64,000 nucleotides of DNA from Rhizobium sp. RCAM05350 (GTDB lineage Bacteria > Pseudomonadota > Alphaproteobacteria > Rhizobiales > Rhizobiaceae), in NCBI GenBank assembly GCA_024426085.1, contig CP087974.1, positions 744,001 through 808,000 of the forward strand, written 5' to 3'. Shown here piece by piece: positions 21,903 to 31,110 of this stretch. The translations under genes and the position numbers were made by a program. Below the pieces are notes generated by a model. The model saw nothing but the letters and a program-made list of their open reading frames with translations, was not told where the DNA came from and made no database searches. Each line of letters opens with the position of its first letter. The first letter of the stretch is position 1.

Positions 21903-23457
21903 TTACTCGATGGTGTATTTCAGCGTTCCCAGCGACCAGCGCACGCTGCGGTTTTCGGCATCGCCGGTCCAGGCCTTCTGAAGCCTGGAAACGATCTCGC
22001 TCAGGGACTGCCGGGCATCGAGTTCCGCAGTCAGGCCCTGCGCCGATGGCGCTACGCCCTTGAGATCCACCGCATCGCTGACGACGATTGCGACCAGCAT
22101 GTTCTCGCCTTGACCGTCAGCCTCGAAATCGAAGCCGTAATAGTCGTCCGGTATGGTCAATGTCGAGCCTGCCGTAAGTGGAGTGATTTTCTGCGCCATA
22201 TCGTTCGGGAAAATCTGCGTCGCGATGCCCTCGCCGTTGACATCCAGAAGGACGAGATTGCCGTCATATTTGCTGGTAACCGAAATCTTGAAGGCCTGAC
22301 CATTTTTCAGCATCGGGCCGCTATCGAGCGAGACCGTCACATCGCCGGTATCCACCTTGCCGACGATATCACCGATGGCAACGACTGGATCGGCATCGAC
22401 ATAGGCTGACGCGACGCCGGCCTCTACCTTCGTTTTCTGGTAAACCGGCTCCGGCTTGTCCTGAGGTTGATCCGCCATCGCCTGTTCCGCCTTGTATGGC
22501 TCAGGCGTGGCGACGCTGGTGCCGAGCGCTTCCGGCAGGCTTTCCAACTGGGGATCGAGATTGTCGCAATTTTCCAGCGCCGAGCAATATTCCTTCGATT
22601 TTTTCGTCACATATTCGAAAAGCTCGGCATTGCTGACGAGACCGTTGCTGTTCGCATCGGATTCCCCAGGTGTGTAGCCGGCTATGTAAGCAGATGTGAA
22701 AACGCCGTGACGGTCCTCGATCGGCAGGCGGACGTCATCCCAGGCCACCTGATAGGCGGCCGCAGCACTCCAGGCGGTCAGGCCGCCAGCCGTCAGCTCT
22801 GCCGGCTTGTCGACGACACCGAGATCGATCCGAAGGCCTCTGGTTGCCGACTGCTTGGCGGTCCGAGCAAACGGCCGCGGCAGATAGCGCGCACCTTTCA
22901 CCCCCGACACCGCCTGCGGCGACAATGATCGGGAAATCGTGCCGGAGTGGCATGCATCGATCACCAGCGTCACCGCTCTGCCCTTCAATTTCTCCAGCAC
23001 GGCCTCAAGGTCGTCATCGAGGATGACGTTCGTCCAGTCGGTCTCGTCAGCCTTGATGTCATAGGTCGAAATGGCCTCGTCCATTCCGTCTTCCTCATCG
23101 CCGCTGGCATCCTTGACCTGCAGACCATGGCCCGAGAAATAGAGATAGACCCGATCGCCCGGTACGGTTCCGGCAACCAGCCATTCGTCCATCGACGACA
23201 ACATCGCCTGTCTGGTGGCTTTCTCATCGGTCAGCACCCGGATTGCCTCGGGCTTGAAGGACAATGTTTCGGTCAAGAGCTGCCGGATGGCCTTCACGTC
23301 GTTCTTCGGGCCGTGCAGGAACATGTCCTCAGGCAGGTTTTCATAGGTGCCGATGCCGATCAGCAAGGCCCGGTCTTCCGCCCTTGCCTGCAGCGGGGGC
23401 CGCGCTTAGGAACGCGGCGCACGAAAGGAGACCCAATGTGGTATGCAATACAGCCAT
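21903..23457 (-). CDS. Exported caspase-fold (peptidase C14) protein with EF-hand-like loop and DUF4384, one frameshift
   Basis: Corrected length is about 517 aa. A signal peptide starts at ATG 23457 (MAVLHTTLGLLSCAAFLSAAP); one extra C near 23396 separates it from the body. The caspase p20 domain (about residues 30-200) has the catalytic His in YFSGHG (about H110) and Cys in VIDACHSG (about C169). A DxNxNG loop (DANSNGLVSNAE, about 267-278) resembles an EF-hand. The C-terminal third (GQAFKISVTSKYDGNLVLLD ... IFPND ... LTIPDDYYGF) is a DUF4384 domain. Its ATG overlaps the upstream gene's TGA, so translation is coupled. Substrate unknown; location in the envelope inferred from the signal peptide. 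Confidence 0.85.
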
Positions 23458-24995
23458 CAGAGCTTTTCCCGGGTGTAAAGTGGCTGGATCGCAACGCTCG
23501 TGTCGGTCCCGTCAATGCGAGTGGACAAAAGCTGCAATACCGTCGTTGCGTCAACATTCTTGCTCGCCAAGGCCGCGCCAATGGCATCGATCGGTTCATT
23601 GGTGGAAATGACGATCAGATGATCTGCTCCGAATGGCTCGACGACCTGGAGATTGCTGAGCTTGAACTCGACGCTCGCCGTGCCCTCGGACTGAACATCC
23701 AGCAACTGCACCTGCCCGGTATTGGCGAGATTGAAGACCACCATGTTCTTGTAGCCCGACGCCGGCGCATCAAAGGAAATCTTGTCGCCACCGGCATAGA
23801 TATCCTTCTGCGGCGTCAAGGACACGGTGCCCGGGTTCTGGCTTGCCATGACTTTTAGAAAATCGAGCAGGATAAACTTGTTCACCACCGACTGGATCAT
23901 GCCGGCATCGATATACTCGCCCGCAACGTCACCATTCGGCGTGTAGAAGATGCCGCTGGCAGCATCCCAGCGATAAGGCACGCCGGTTCCGCCGGTGTTT
24001 TCAGGCAGGACATCTGATGCCTCGACGGACAGCGCAAGCTTACCATCCCAGCCGGTTTCGCGGACAGATTTGTAGGTCTTCTTCGCTCCAGGCTCGACCG
24101 CCACAGTGGCAGTGCGGGTCAGCGCCATGACCACCTCGTCTTCGGAGCGCGGCAGTTGCGGCGTAAAGTTCGGAACCTGCAAGGCTTCCGATTGGTGCTT
24201 CACATTGGCAAAGACATAATCCTCCAGCTCCACCCGGGAAATCTGGCCATCGCCATTGCGATCCGCCGATCCCTCCACCGCCCGGGCAAAGCTCCAGCTC
24301 AGGGCGCCGCGCGCTTCACCGCCGATGATGACCTCGGGGGACGGCTGGCTCTCCAGCGAGGCGGCAAGCACCGTCACGTTGCGGAACTGCGCCTCCTTCA
24401 CCCTGGCACCGGAAACCGCCTCGTCCGACGGCGGCGGCAGTTTTACCGTGACGGCCTGGGCAAGACGCGTCTTGCCGGAAAAGGATCGGCTCATGCCTCC
24501 GGAATGGCAGCTGTCCGAGACGAAAAGAACCTGCACGCCCTTGGCCTCGGCTTCGGAAAACCAGGCATTCAGCTCATTGTCGACGATGATTTCATGATCG
24601 GTTTCCGCAGCACGGCTGCGATCGAAACCTGGCAGCTGCAGAAACTCGTCGAGCCCGTCGGCTTCGTCGCCGGCAACAAGCTCCGGCATCTGCGCACCGT
24701 GCCCGGCATAGGTGAAGATGATCGTATCGCCCTTCACCGCACTGCCGACGAAGCCGTTCCAGGCTGCGCGGATATCATCCTTGCGGGCAGCGGCATCGAA
24801 GAACATCGCCATCTGATCGACACCGGCCCGCTGCAAGGCACCCTCGACGTCCCTGGCATCCTTGACGGCTCCATCCAAGCTCACTTCATAGGGATAGGCA
24901 TCGACACCGACGACCAGGGCATAGGTCTTGGCCCATGCGGCACCGAGGGGTGTTGCGGAGAGGAGAAGGGCAAGAGACAAACCACGCAGCATCAT
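23457..24995 (-). CDS. Exported caspase-fold (peptidase C14) protein with canonical EF-hand loop and DUF4384-like domain
   Basis: Intact 512-residue protein. Signal peptide at 1-22 (LSLALLLSATPLGAAWA). Caspase domain with ALVVGVDAYPY, catalytic His99 in YAGHGAQ and Cys163 in SDSCHSGG, so the dyad is complete. DRNGDGQISRVE at 245-256 is a textbook EF-hand loop (acidic or polar residues at 1, 3, 5, Gly at 6, Ile at 8, Glu at 12). Residues about 390-480 resemble DUF4384 (DKISFDAPASGYKNMVVFN...). It begins on the base after the OmpA-like gene's stop. Probably periplasmic or surface-exposed; function unknown. Confidence 0.88.
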   Translation of the reverse strand: MMLRGLSLALLLSATPLGAAWAKTYALVVGVDAYPYEVSLDGAVKDARDVEGALQRAGVDQMAMFFDAAARKDDIRAAWNGFVGSAVKGDTIIFTYAGHGAQMPELVAGDEADGLDEFLQLPGFDRSRAAETDHEIIVDNELNAWFSEAEAKGVQVLFVSDSCHSGGMSRSFSGKTRLAQAVTVKLPPPSDEAVSGARVKEAQFRNVTVLAASLESQPSPEVIIGGEARGALSWSFARAVEGSADRNGDGQISRVELEDYVFANVKHQSEALQVPNFTPQLPRSEDEVVMALTRTATVAVEPGAKKTYKSVRETGWDGKLALSVEASDVLPENTGGTGVPYRWDAASGIFYTPNGDVAGEYIDAGMIQSVVNKFILLDFLKVMASQNPGTVSLTPQKDIYAGGDKISFDAPASGYKNMVVFNLANTGQVQLLDVQSEGTASVEFKLSNLQVVEPFGADHLIVISTNEPIDAIGAALASKNVDATTVLQLLSTRIDGTDTSVAIQPLYTREKL

Positions 24996-25890
24996 TCAGT
25001 TCTCCACATCGACTTCGACGCGCCGGTTCATCTGGTTCAGCGTTTCCTCGTCATAGGCACTAACATCGTCCGCCTTGAACGGCTCGTCCTCGCCCTTGCC
25101 GACCGTGGTCCATTCACCCGCATAGCCTTCTGCAACGAGATACTGGGCCAGTGCATCGGCGCGTTCCAGAGAAAGCGCCCGGTTAGCTTGGGCAGTCCCG
25201 ACCGGATCTGTATGGCCGATCAGGGTGATCGTTTTCGGTTTCACGGATTTCAGGCATTCCGACAGGTCCTTGGCCGAAACCAACCCGTCTGGGGTAAATT
25301 CCGCCGTGCCGAAGACATAGCGCACGGGCGTCGACTTCTTTTCAGGGAAACCCCGCGGTAGCTGATCTTGCAGGCGCCGCGCATGGCAAGCTTCACCGGC
25401 TTGGGCGCGGCCAGCCGCATCTCGGTTGCCATGTGATCCAGCCGGACGATGTACTTCTCATCCGGAGCCATCCAGCCCGGCGTCAGCACCTCGTTGGCGG
25501 CATCCTCCAGCGCCAGCTGGTAGTAGCGCGGCCACCTCATAATCCCGGCGGTCGCGGTTGATATCGCCGAGCGCGTCGAAAACCTGCCAGGGCGCCGAAT
25601 TGCTGGTGCGGATCGTCTCGAGCTCCTGCTCGAAATCCGCCAGATTGGCACCCCTGCCCGACCGCACCGACGATCCGGTTGAAGGATGCGAGCGCCGCCA
25701 CGCGGTTGATCATCGCCTTGTCGTCAGACGTGCAACCCGGTTTCGGCCTGTCGACAATCTGTCGGGCCAGCGCTTCGTTGCCGCCATTGGTGGCCTCAGC
25801 AACCTGCGCCAGAGCATCGCACGCCGCTGAAGCGGTACCCGCAGCGAAAAATGCCAGCAGCGATGCCCCGACAAAAATCTTCAGTTTCAT
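24996..25890 (-). CDS. OmpA-family periplasmic/outer-membrane protein with TPR-like N-terminal part, three frameshifts
   Basis: Starts at ATG 25890 with signal peptide KIFVGASLLAFFAAGTASA and a GGAAGG site. A helical, TPR-like region (ALGDINRDRRDYEVA, YYQLALEDAANEV) follows. The C-terminal OmpA-like peptidoglycan-binding domain has ITLIGHTDPVGTAQANRALSLERADALAQYL and ends NRRVEVDVEN. Breaks lie near 25655 (extra G), 25525 (two bases lost from a GC tract) and 25349 (A lost). Corrected length is about 298 aa. It abuts the caspase gene and probably anchors the cluster's products to the cell wall (inference). Confidence 0.85.
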
Positions 25891-25961
25891 GACGCTGCCT
25901 TCCCATTCCATTCCAAAATACGGCTCGAACGGCCGGCCGCCCATCGGCGGCTGACATTTCC

Positions 25962-28900
25962 CTATTGCTTGATTTCGAACGTCACCACCTGCAGGCCGCT
26001 GGCGCTGTTGTCGCCCTCGGCCTTCTTGGCCAGGTTGATCGCTAGCCCGCGCGTCGGTGGCAAATGCGATTCCGCAACCAGTTGGCGTGCCCGCTCGACC
26101 GAGAGTTTCTGGTCGCCGAGCCCGCCTTCGCGGCAATAAGCGATCATCGTTTCGGCAGGGGCTGGGGTATCGAAAGTCAGGTTTCCGGTGCCCGGTTGCA
26201 GGATCTGGCGTTTTTCGCCCGCCTGCAGCGTCGTGTTGCCGATCATCGCATCCGGAATGACCTCGACATTGCCCGTCTCCTCGACATAGAGGATCTGCAA
26301 TTCACAGGCCTTGTTGGAACTCAGTTGGAAAGACAGTTGATCGCCGACCTTCGCGGTTGTCGTCCCGACATGCAGCGCCAGTTCGAGCTTGTTGTAATCA
26401 ACGGGCTGTTCCTGACGATAGGCAGGTGTCGCCGCGACGACCGTCTCGGCCTTGACATAGTCCTGCTGCGCCGTCTGACCGGCCACATCATGACTCTGGC
26501 TGGCCGTCGCCACACGGACTGTGGTCGTATCGAGCGGCTTCAACTGCATCAACGGATGCAGCAGCAGCGGAAACTGCTGCTCGAGTTCGGCGCGCGGGAT
26601 GGTTCCGCCGGCCTCCAGCGTCGTCACCCAATCGATACCAAGCCGCAGGGTATCGACATCCTCCACCCGCTTGATTGCCGAGGAAAGCTCGGCCGGCGTC
26701 ATGTCGAATTCGGCCGCCAGAGCATCAAAATCGAGCTCATCCTCATACTTGTCGCCGAAGTATGTGACGAGTTCGGCATTTCCCGGCGCCTGCATGCTCT
26801 GCGCGCTTCCATCCGGCGTCGGCTCGGTGACGCCGAGCTTGACCAAGGCTTCGACGAAGCGTTGGCGGTCCTTGTTGTATGCAGCGTCAAGCTCTTCCTG
26901 CGGCACATACATATCGAGCAGGATCGCCTGCTGATCCTTGTTGAACAGTGTCGATGTCTGAATGTGCTCGCGCAACTGGTCGCGCTTCGACAGGATGCCG
27001 TTGGCGTGGCAATCAAAGCACGAACGGGCGTTGATGATCTCGACCCCCTTGCCGATCGGCCGCTCGCGGAAGGAGACGATCGAGGTCGGGCCGACATCCA
27101 GCTGCTTGCCTGCCGCTGTCGACAGATAATAGCCCTGCAACCCGTTCGGCAGCGAGAAGATCATTTCGCCGCCGTCATGTTCGAAGGCAGTCAGCCCGCC
27201 ATCGAACGGCTCGAGTTCCTTCGGCCCTTGCGGAAAGCGCTTGAGCACCTGGCGGCCAACATCGCCGCCGAAATCATAGGATTTCCAGTAATAGCCGCCA
27301 AACGGCATTTCGTGGCGCTCAAGCATACGGTTGTGGTCGGAAACACCAGACGAACCATCGGCGAAGCCTGCACGCAGCACCTGCCGGTGGCGGATGTTTT
27401 CGTCCACGTTGATCTGGAAGCGCTGTTCGAGTTCGTGGATATGCGTCGGCAACTTCATCAGCTGATTGTAGATCTTCGGCTTGGCCGCGTTGGCCATGAA
27501 CCAGTCGATGCGCATGATCGGCAGGACGGTGTCGGTTTCCTTGGTCAGTGCCAGCAGCGATGCGTCACTGCCGGGATCGACGCCGTAGAAATATTGCGAG
27601 ATCAGGAAATTGTAATCGTCCGCTGACCATTGCAGGTCCTGCAGATCGACCCGGACCATCAGCCCGTTGGTACCCTCGACCTCCTGTGGCAAGACCAGCT
27701 TGGGGCCGTAGGATAGAGAGTTCAAAAGCTTCTTGAAGCCGCCGGCCAAAACGTCCATGCGCTTCATGAAGGTCTTGTCCTCCTCGCAGCCCATCATGCC
27801 GTTGTACTGGTTGCGGTAGGAGAAATAGCGCATGAATTGGCGGTCGAGATCGCTGACCTTGGAAATGTCCTTTAGTCCGGCCTCTATGAAGTCGCGATAG
27901 GACAGCATCGGACGCGTGCGATCCGGCTTGCTTGCTGCGGTCTTCGGCAGGTCGGATTGATTGAGGGAGTTGATCCAATCCTCGAGGCTTTTGACCTCCT
28001 CGGCGGTCGGTCGCTTGCCAAGCGGCATGCGCCCGCTGGTCACAGATGTAAAAAGGCGGGATTTGGAAGCATCGCCCGGAACCACGAAGGCTGCGTCGGC
28101 AGCGATCGTCTTCAGATCGCCGGCCGGATAGGACCCTTGAGAGCTTTCGCCTGGGCCATGGCAATTGCGGCAATATTTGCCGATGAAAGCATCGGCCTGT
28201 GTGGCCAGACCGGCATTGTCTCCGGTAAGATCGGCTGCGGGCGTGCTTTCCTTGCAGACGGCGGTTGCCGATTGCGCCACCGGTTCCGGTGGCTTGACCT
28301 CGTGGTCGGAGAGGAAGGCATAGATCGCCGTGCGGTCCTTCTCCGTCAAAGCCGAGAGCCCGTGGGCAATCTCGCGCATCACCGGGTCGGTCAACGGTGC
28401 GCCCGACAGCTTCTTGCCTTCATCGATCAGACCAACGGTAAACACATCAGACGAGGCAAGGCCGGCCATTCTCGCCTTGGAAATATCGGGCGCCACCGCT
28501 CCGGTCAGCCCCTTTTCGCCCGTATAGGCGTTTTCCATGTCGAGCCCGTAGGTCGTGGTGCGCGGTGTATGGCAATCGCCGCAGCCGCCGACGTTCTCGA
28601 CGAGATAACGCCCGCGCTCCATCTGCGTTTCTTCGCGCGACTGATAGTCCGGCACGGTGAAATGGCTGCGTTTCCACAGCGTGATCGTCGTCTGGCGGCT
28701 ATATGGGAAAGCGATCTCGTGTTCCTGCGACACGGCATCCGAGGCAATCTGCGTGTCGATATAGGCCTTGATGTCGAGCACATCTTCCGGCTTCATGCCG
28801 CCATAGGCCGTGTAGGGCATGACGGGATAGAGATTGTTGCCCTCCCGGTCGATCCCCTGCATTACCGCATTGAGAAACTGGGCATTCGTCCAGCCACCAA

Positions 28901-29210
28901 TGCCGTTGGCATGGGGCGAGATGTTCGGCGCATAGAACTTGCCGATCGCCGTATCCATCTCAAGTCCGCCCGACAGAATTTCGGTATTGCTGCCAGAGCC
29001 ATGGCAGGCGCCGCAGCCGGAGGCGTTGAACAGATATTTGCCGTTGTCGGTGTTCGCCTTGTAGGTCGCATAGGCATCCTCGGTGAAAGCGTCACGCGCC
29101 AATGCCGTGCCGGGACACTGGGCCAGAGCCAGCATTGCAGCTGATATTGCCAAGGCCTGACGGCGCAGGCCGCGGATCATTTTCCCGGACAGTCGATCGA
29201 ACATGCGCAT
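25962..29210 (-). CDS. Large exported tetraheme cytochrome c-like protein with C-terminal DUF4384-like domain
   Basis: Intact frame of about 1082 aa from ATG 29210 (AAGGAG nearby). Residue numbers here count from an in-frame codon 8 residues upstream. A signal peptide ends near ALARDAF. Four heme-c sites: CGACH (74-78), CGDCH (218-222), CRNCH (355-359) and CFDCH (739-743). Met ligands are likely in PVMPYTAY and GRMPLGKRP. The first two domains resemble cytochrome subunits of membrane dehydrogenases; residues 440-735 form a large unassigned region; the last 150 residues resemble DUF4384. It lies 71 bp upstream of the OmpA-like gene and 48 bp after the flavocytochrome. Periplasmic electron carrier or sensor by inference. 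Confidence 0.85.
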   Translation of the reverse strand: MRMFDRLSGKMIRGLRRQALAISAAMLALAQCPGTALARDAFTEDAYATYKANTDNGKYLFNASGCGACHGSGSNTEILSGGLEMDTAIGKFYAPNISPHANGIGGWTNAQFLNAVMQGIDREGNNLYPVMPYTAYGGMKPEDVLDIKAYIDTQIASDAVSQEHEIAFPYSRQTTITLWKRSHFTVPDYQSREETQMERGRYLVENVGGCGDCHTPRTTTYGLDMENAYTGEKGLTGAVAPDISKARMAGLASSDVFTVGLIDEGKKLSGAPLTDPVMREIAHGLSALTEKDRTAIYAFLSDHEVKPPEPVAQSATAVCKESTPAADLTGDNAGLATQADAFIGKYCRNCHGPGESSQGSYPAGDLKTIAADAAFVVPGDASKSRLFTSVTSGRMPLGKRPTAEEVKSLEDWINSLNQSDLPKTAASKPDRTRPMLSYRDFIEAGLKDISKVSDLDRQFMRYFSYRNQYNGMMGCEEDKTFMKRMDVLAGGFKKLLNSLSYGPKLVLPQEVEGTNGLMVRVDLQDLQWSADDYNFLISQYFYGVDPGSDASLLALTKETDTVLPIMRIDWFMANAAKPKIYNQLMKLPTHIHELEQRFQINVDENIRHRQVLRAGFADGSSGVSDHNRMLERHEMPFGGYYWKSYDFGGDVGRQVLKRFPQGPKELEPFDGGLTAFEHDGGEMIFSLPNGLQGYYLSTAAGKQLDVGPTSIVSFRERPIGKGVEIINARSCFDCHANGILSKRDQLREHIQTSTLFNKDQQAILLDMYVPQEELDAAYNKDRQRFVEALVKLGVTEPTPDGSAQSMQAPGNAELVTYFGDKYEDELDFDALAAEFDMTPAELSSAIKRVEDVDTLRLGIDWVTTLEAGGTIPRAELEQQFPLLLHPLMQLKPLDTTTVRVATASQSHDVAGQTAQQDYVKAETVVAATPAYRQEQPVDYNKLELALHVGTTTAKVGDQLSFQLSSNKACELQILYVEETGNVEVIPDAMIGNTTLQAGEKRQILQPGTGNLTFDTPAPAETMIAYCREGGLGDQKLSVERARQLVAESHLPPTRGLAINLAKKAEGDNSASGLQVVTFEIKQ

Positions 29211-29258
29211 GGCCTGCTCTCCTTGCTTTCTCAAACGACAAAAATATGCGACGCGGGT

Positions 29259-30518
29259 CTATCGGAACTGGAACTGCTCGAACTCGACCCGTTTGGGTTT
29301 CTTGCCGAGGTCCTTCAGGCCCTTTTCGATGGCTTTTCGTAAGAGCGGCGGCCCACAGAACCAGAGGTCGGCCTCCGCCGGATCGACGACGCTCGATGCC
29401 GCGAGCTTCACCGCGTCGAGCCGTCCGTCGGTTTTGGAATCATGCAAAGTAAAACTGAAATTCGAAAGTTTTTCTGCCTGCGCCTCGAACGTCTCGAGGC
29501 CGATGGCTTCGCTGCGATCGCGCACGCAATATACCATATGAATGTCCTGGCCTTCATCGCCCTTCAGGCGCCCCGCCATGGCAAGGAACGGCGTGACACC
29601 AATGCCGCCGGCCAGCCAGATCTGCTTCTTGCCGCCACGACGATGGTTGAAATGACCATACCCCCTCCAGCTTGAGGCGATCGCCGATCGCAATGCCGTC
29701 GCGCAACGCCTTCGTATAGTCCCCCAGCGGCTTGATGGCGAAGCGAACGGCGCCGTTCTCATCCATACCGGCGATCGTAAAGGGGTGTGGCTCGCGCAGG
29801 CCTGGCTTGTTGACCCGGAAAAATCCGAACTGCCCCGGCTTTGCGCGCAGCGGACGCCTTGTCGGCCGGGCAGAAACAATCGTCGCGCCTTCATGGCGTA
29901 TCACGTCGAAGACTTCGTAGGTCCGCGTGCGCAGCCATGGGAAGAGCTGGGTGTAGATGTAGCTCGCTGTCCCGATCATCGCGAAGATGTTGAGGTAGGT
30001 CGCCAGCATAGCGGTGCCGTCATAGGGCCGCTTGATGAACGTCTGGTGGAAGGCGACCATGATGAACAGCAAGCCGATGAAGCGATGCGTCAGGCGCCAG
30101 AAATGATAGGGGATCTCGGTCTTCGTTTTCGGAATGATCTTGACGATGCTCAGCACCAGCAGCACCACGAGGGCATAGAATGCATACTCCCCCGCCTGCG
30201 CCGCAAGCTTGTTCAATCCCCCAGTCAACGACAAACCCTTGAAGTCCGGCGTTATGAAATAGTGCACGAGAATCAGCACCAGTACCGTTATCCCGACACG
30301 GCGATGCGTCTGGTAAATCCGGTCAAGCCCGCCAAACAGACGCTCGACGAACGGTGGCCGGGTCGCCATGAACAGCGCGAGCGCCATGCCGGTAAACGCC
30401 ATGGAGGACGCCATCAACGAAAACGTGGTCCCCGCATTGGTGTGACTGACCGCGGGGACAGCCAAGAGCCCCTGCAAATCCCATCAACGACCAGACAAGA
30501 ACAGCACCCTGCGCTCAC
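29259..30518 (-). CDS. NOX/ferric-reductase-like transmembrane flavocytochrome, about three frameshifts
   Basis: The N-terminal half has about six membrane segments with paired His for b-hemes (HRRVGITVLVLILVHYF; HFWRLTHRFIGLLFIMVAFHQ), as in the ferric reductase-like domain. FAD motif HPFTIAG, NAD(P)-binding GGIGVTPFLA and the C-terminal WFCGPPLL complete a ferredoxin-reductase module. Such proteins move electrons from NAD(P)H across the membrane to iron, oxygen or a periplasmic carrier. Breaks lie near 29660, 30466 and 30508; GTG 30518 is the inferred start. Corrected length is about 420 aa. The tetraheme protein directly downstream is a plausible electron acceptor. Confidence 0.82.
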
Positions 30519-30712
30519 AAGATATCCCTCACTATTCCCGCAGTCATGGGGCCCCTGATGGCAAGACTGGCAAGCCCCTCAAGCTTCGTCAACTGCTATT
30601 GTAGAGCAGACGATTTTACGGCCGGCTTTATTCGGCCGTACCCAAGCTTTTGTGTTTGCGGGGGAAAATCCGCTTGCGCACAGGCCGAGCAAAGAATCAA
30701 TCCTTGGTTATC

Positions 30713-30985
30713 TCACAGCCCGCCTCCTGCAAGCGCCTCACGTGCCTTTTGCGCAAGCGGATGCTGCGGGTGGCGCCGGATGAAGCGCTCATAGGCTTCG
30801 CGCGTGCCCTTTCGGATGACACGGTCATATTCGGACTGCACCGCAACCTCGGCATCCGGCGCCGGCGTCATGATGCCGCCGGTTCCCTTTGGCGCTTGCG
30901 CGGCCAGAACTGCCCCGCAGAAAAGCCCTGATAGTGTCCAGAAAAGAGCGATGAACGGCCATTGGCTGCGAATTTCGACGGGCAT
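30713..30985 (-). CDS. Small membrane-anchored or exported protein of unknown function
   Basis: 90 residues, intact. One hydrophobic segment at 9-29 (WPFIALFWTLSGLFCGAVLA) serves as a signal peptide or anchor. A Pro/Gly linker follows, and then a helical C-terminus (YDRVIRKGTREAYERFIRRHPQ...AQKAREAL) resembling a single TPR-like helix-turn-helix found at the ends of some caspase-family proteins. It is first in the minus-strand cluster, 194 bp upstream of the flavocytochrome. I do not recognise a named family. Start MPVEIRSQ at 30985. Confidence 0.65.
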   Translation of the reverse strand: MPVEIRSQWPFIALFWTLSGLFCGAVLAAQAPKGTGGIMTPAPDAEVAVQSEYDRVIRKGTREAYERFIRRHPQHPLAQKAREALAGGGL

Positions 30986-31110
30986 ATCGACATCTCTTTA
31001 GTTTTGAGAAAGATCTTCGTGCAATCAGCAACATAGACTGGTTTTGTCCGTTTCACTAAAGCGGCATTTTCCAAACGATTCGGGTATTTCTCCACCGTGA
31101 AGGTCAAGCG

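Noticed and set aside
21903..24995. Caspase pair as a phage-defence (CRISPR or gasdermin-type) module
   Set aside because: Both proteins have signal peptides and no gasdermin, CRISPR, NLR or TPR-CHAT partner is nearby; the context is envelope and electron transfer.
26064..27626. Long plus-strand open frame (520 codons) opposite the tetraheme cytochrome gene
   Set aside because: It is antisense to a gene with clear CxxCH motifs, and shows Arg/Leu/Gln-rich shadow composition with no domain.
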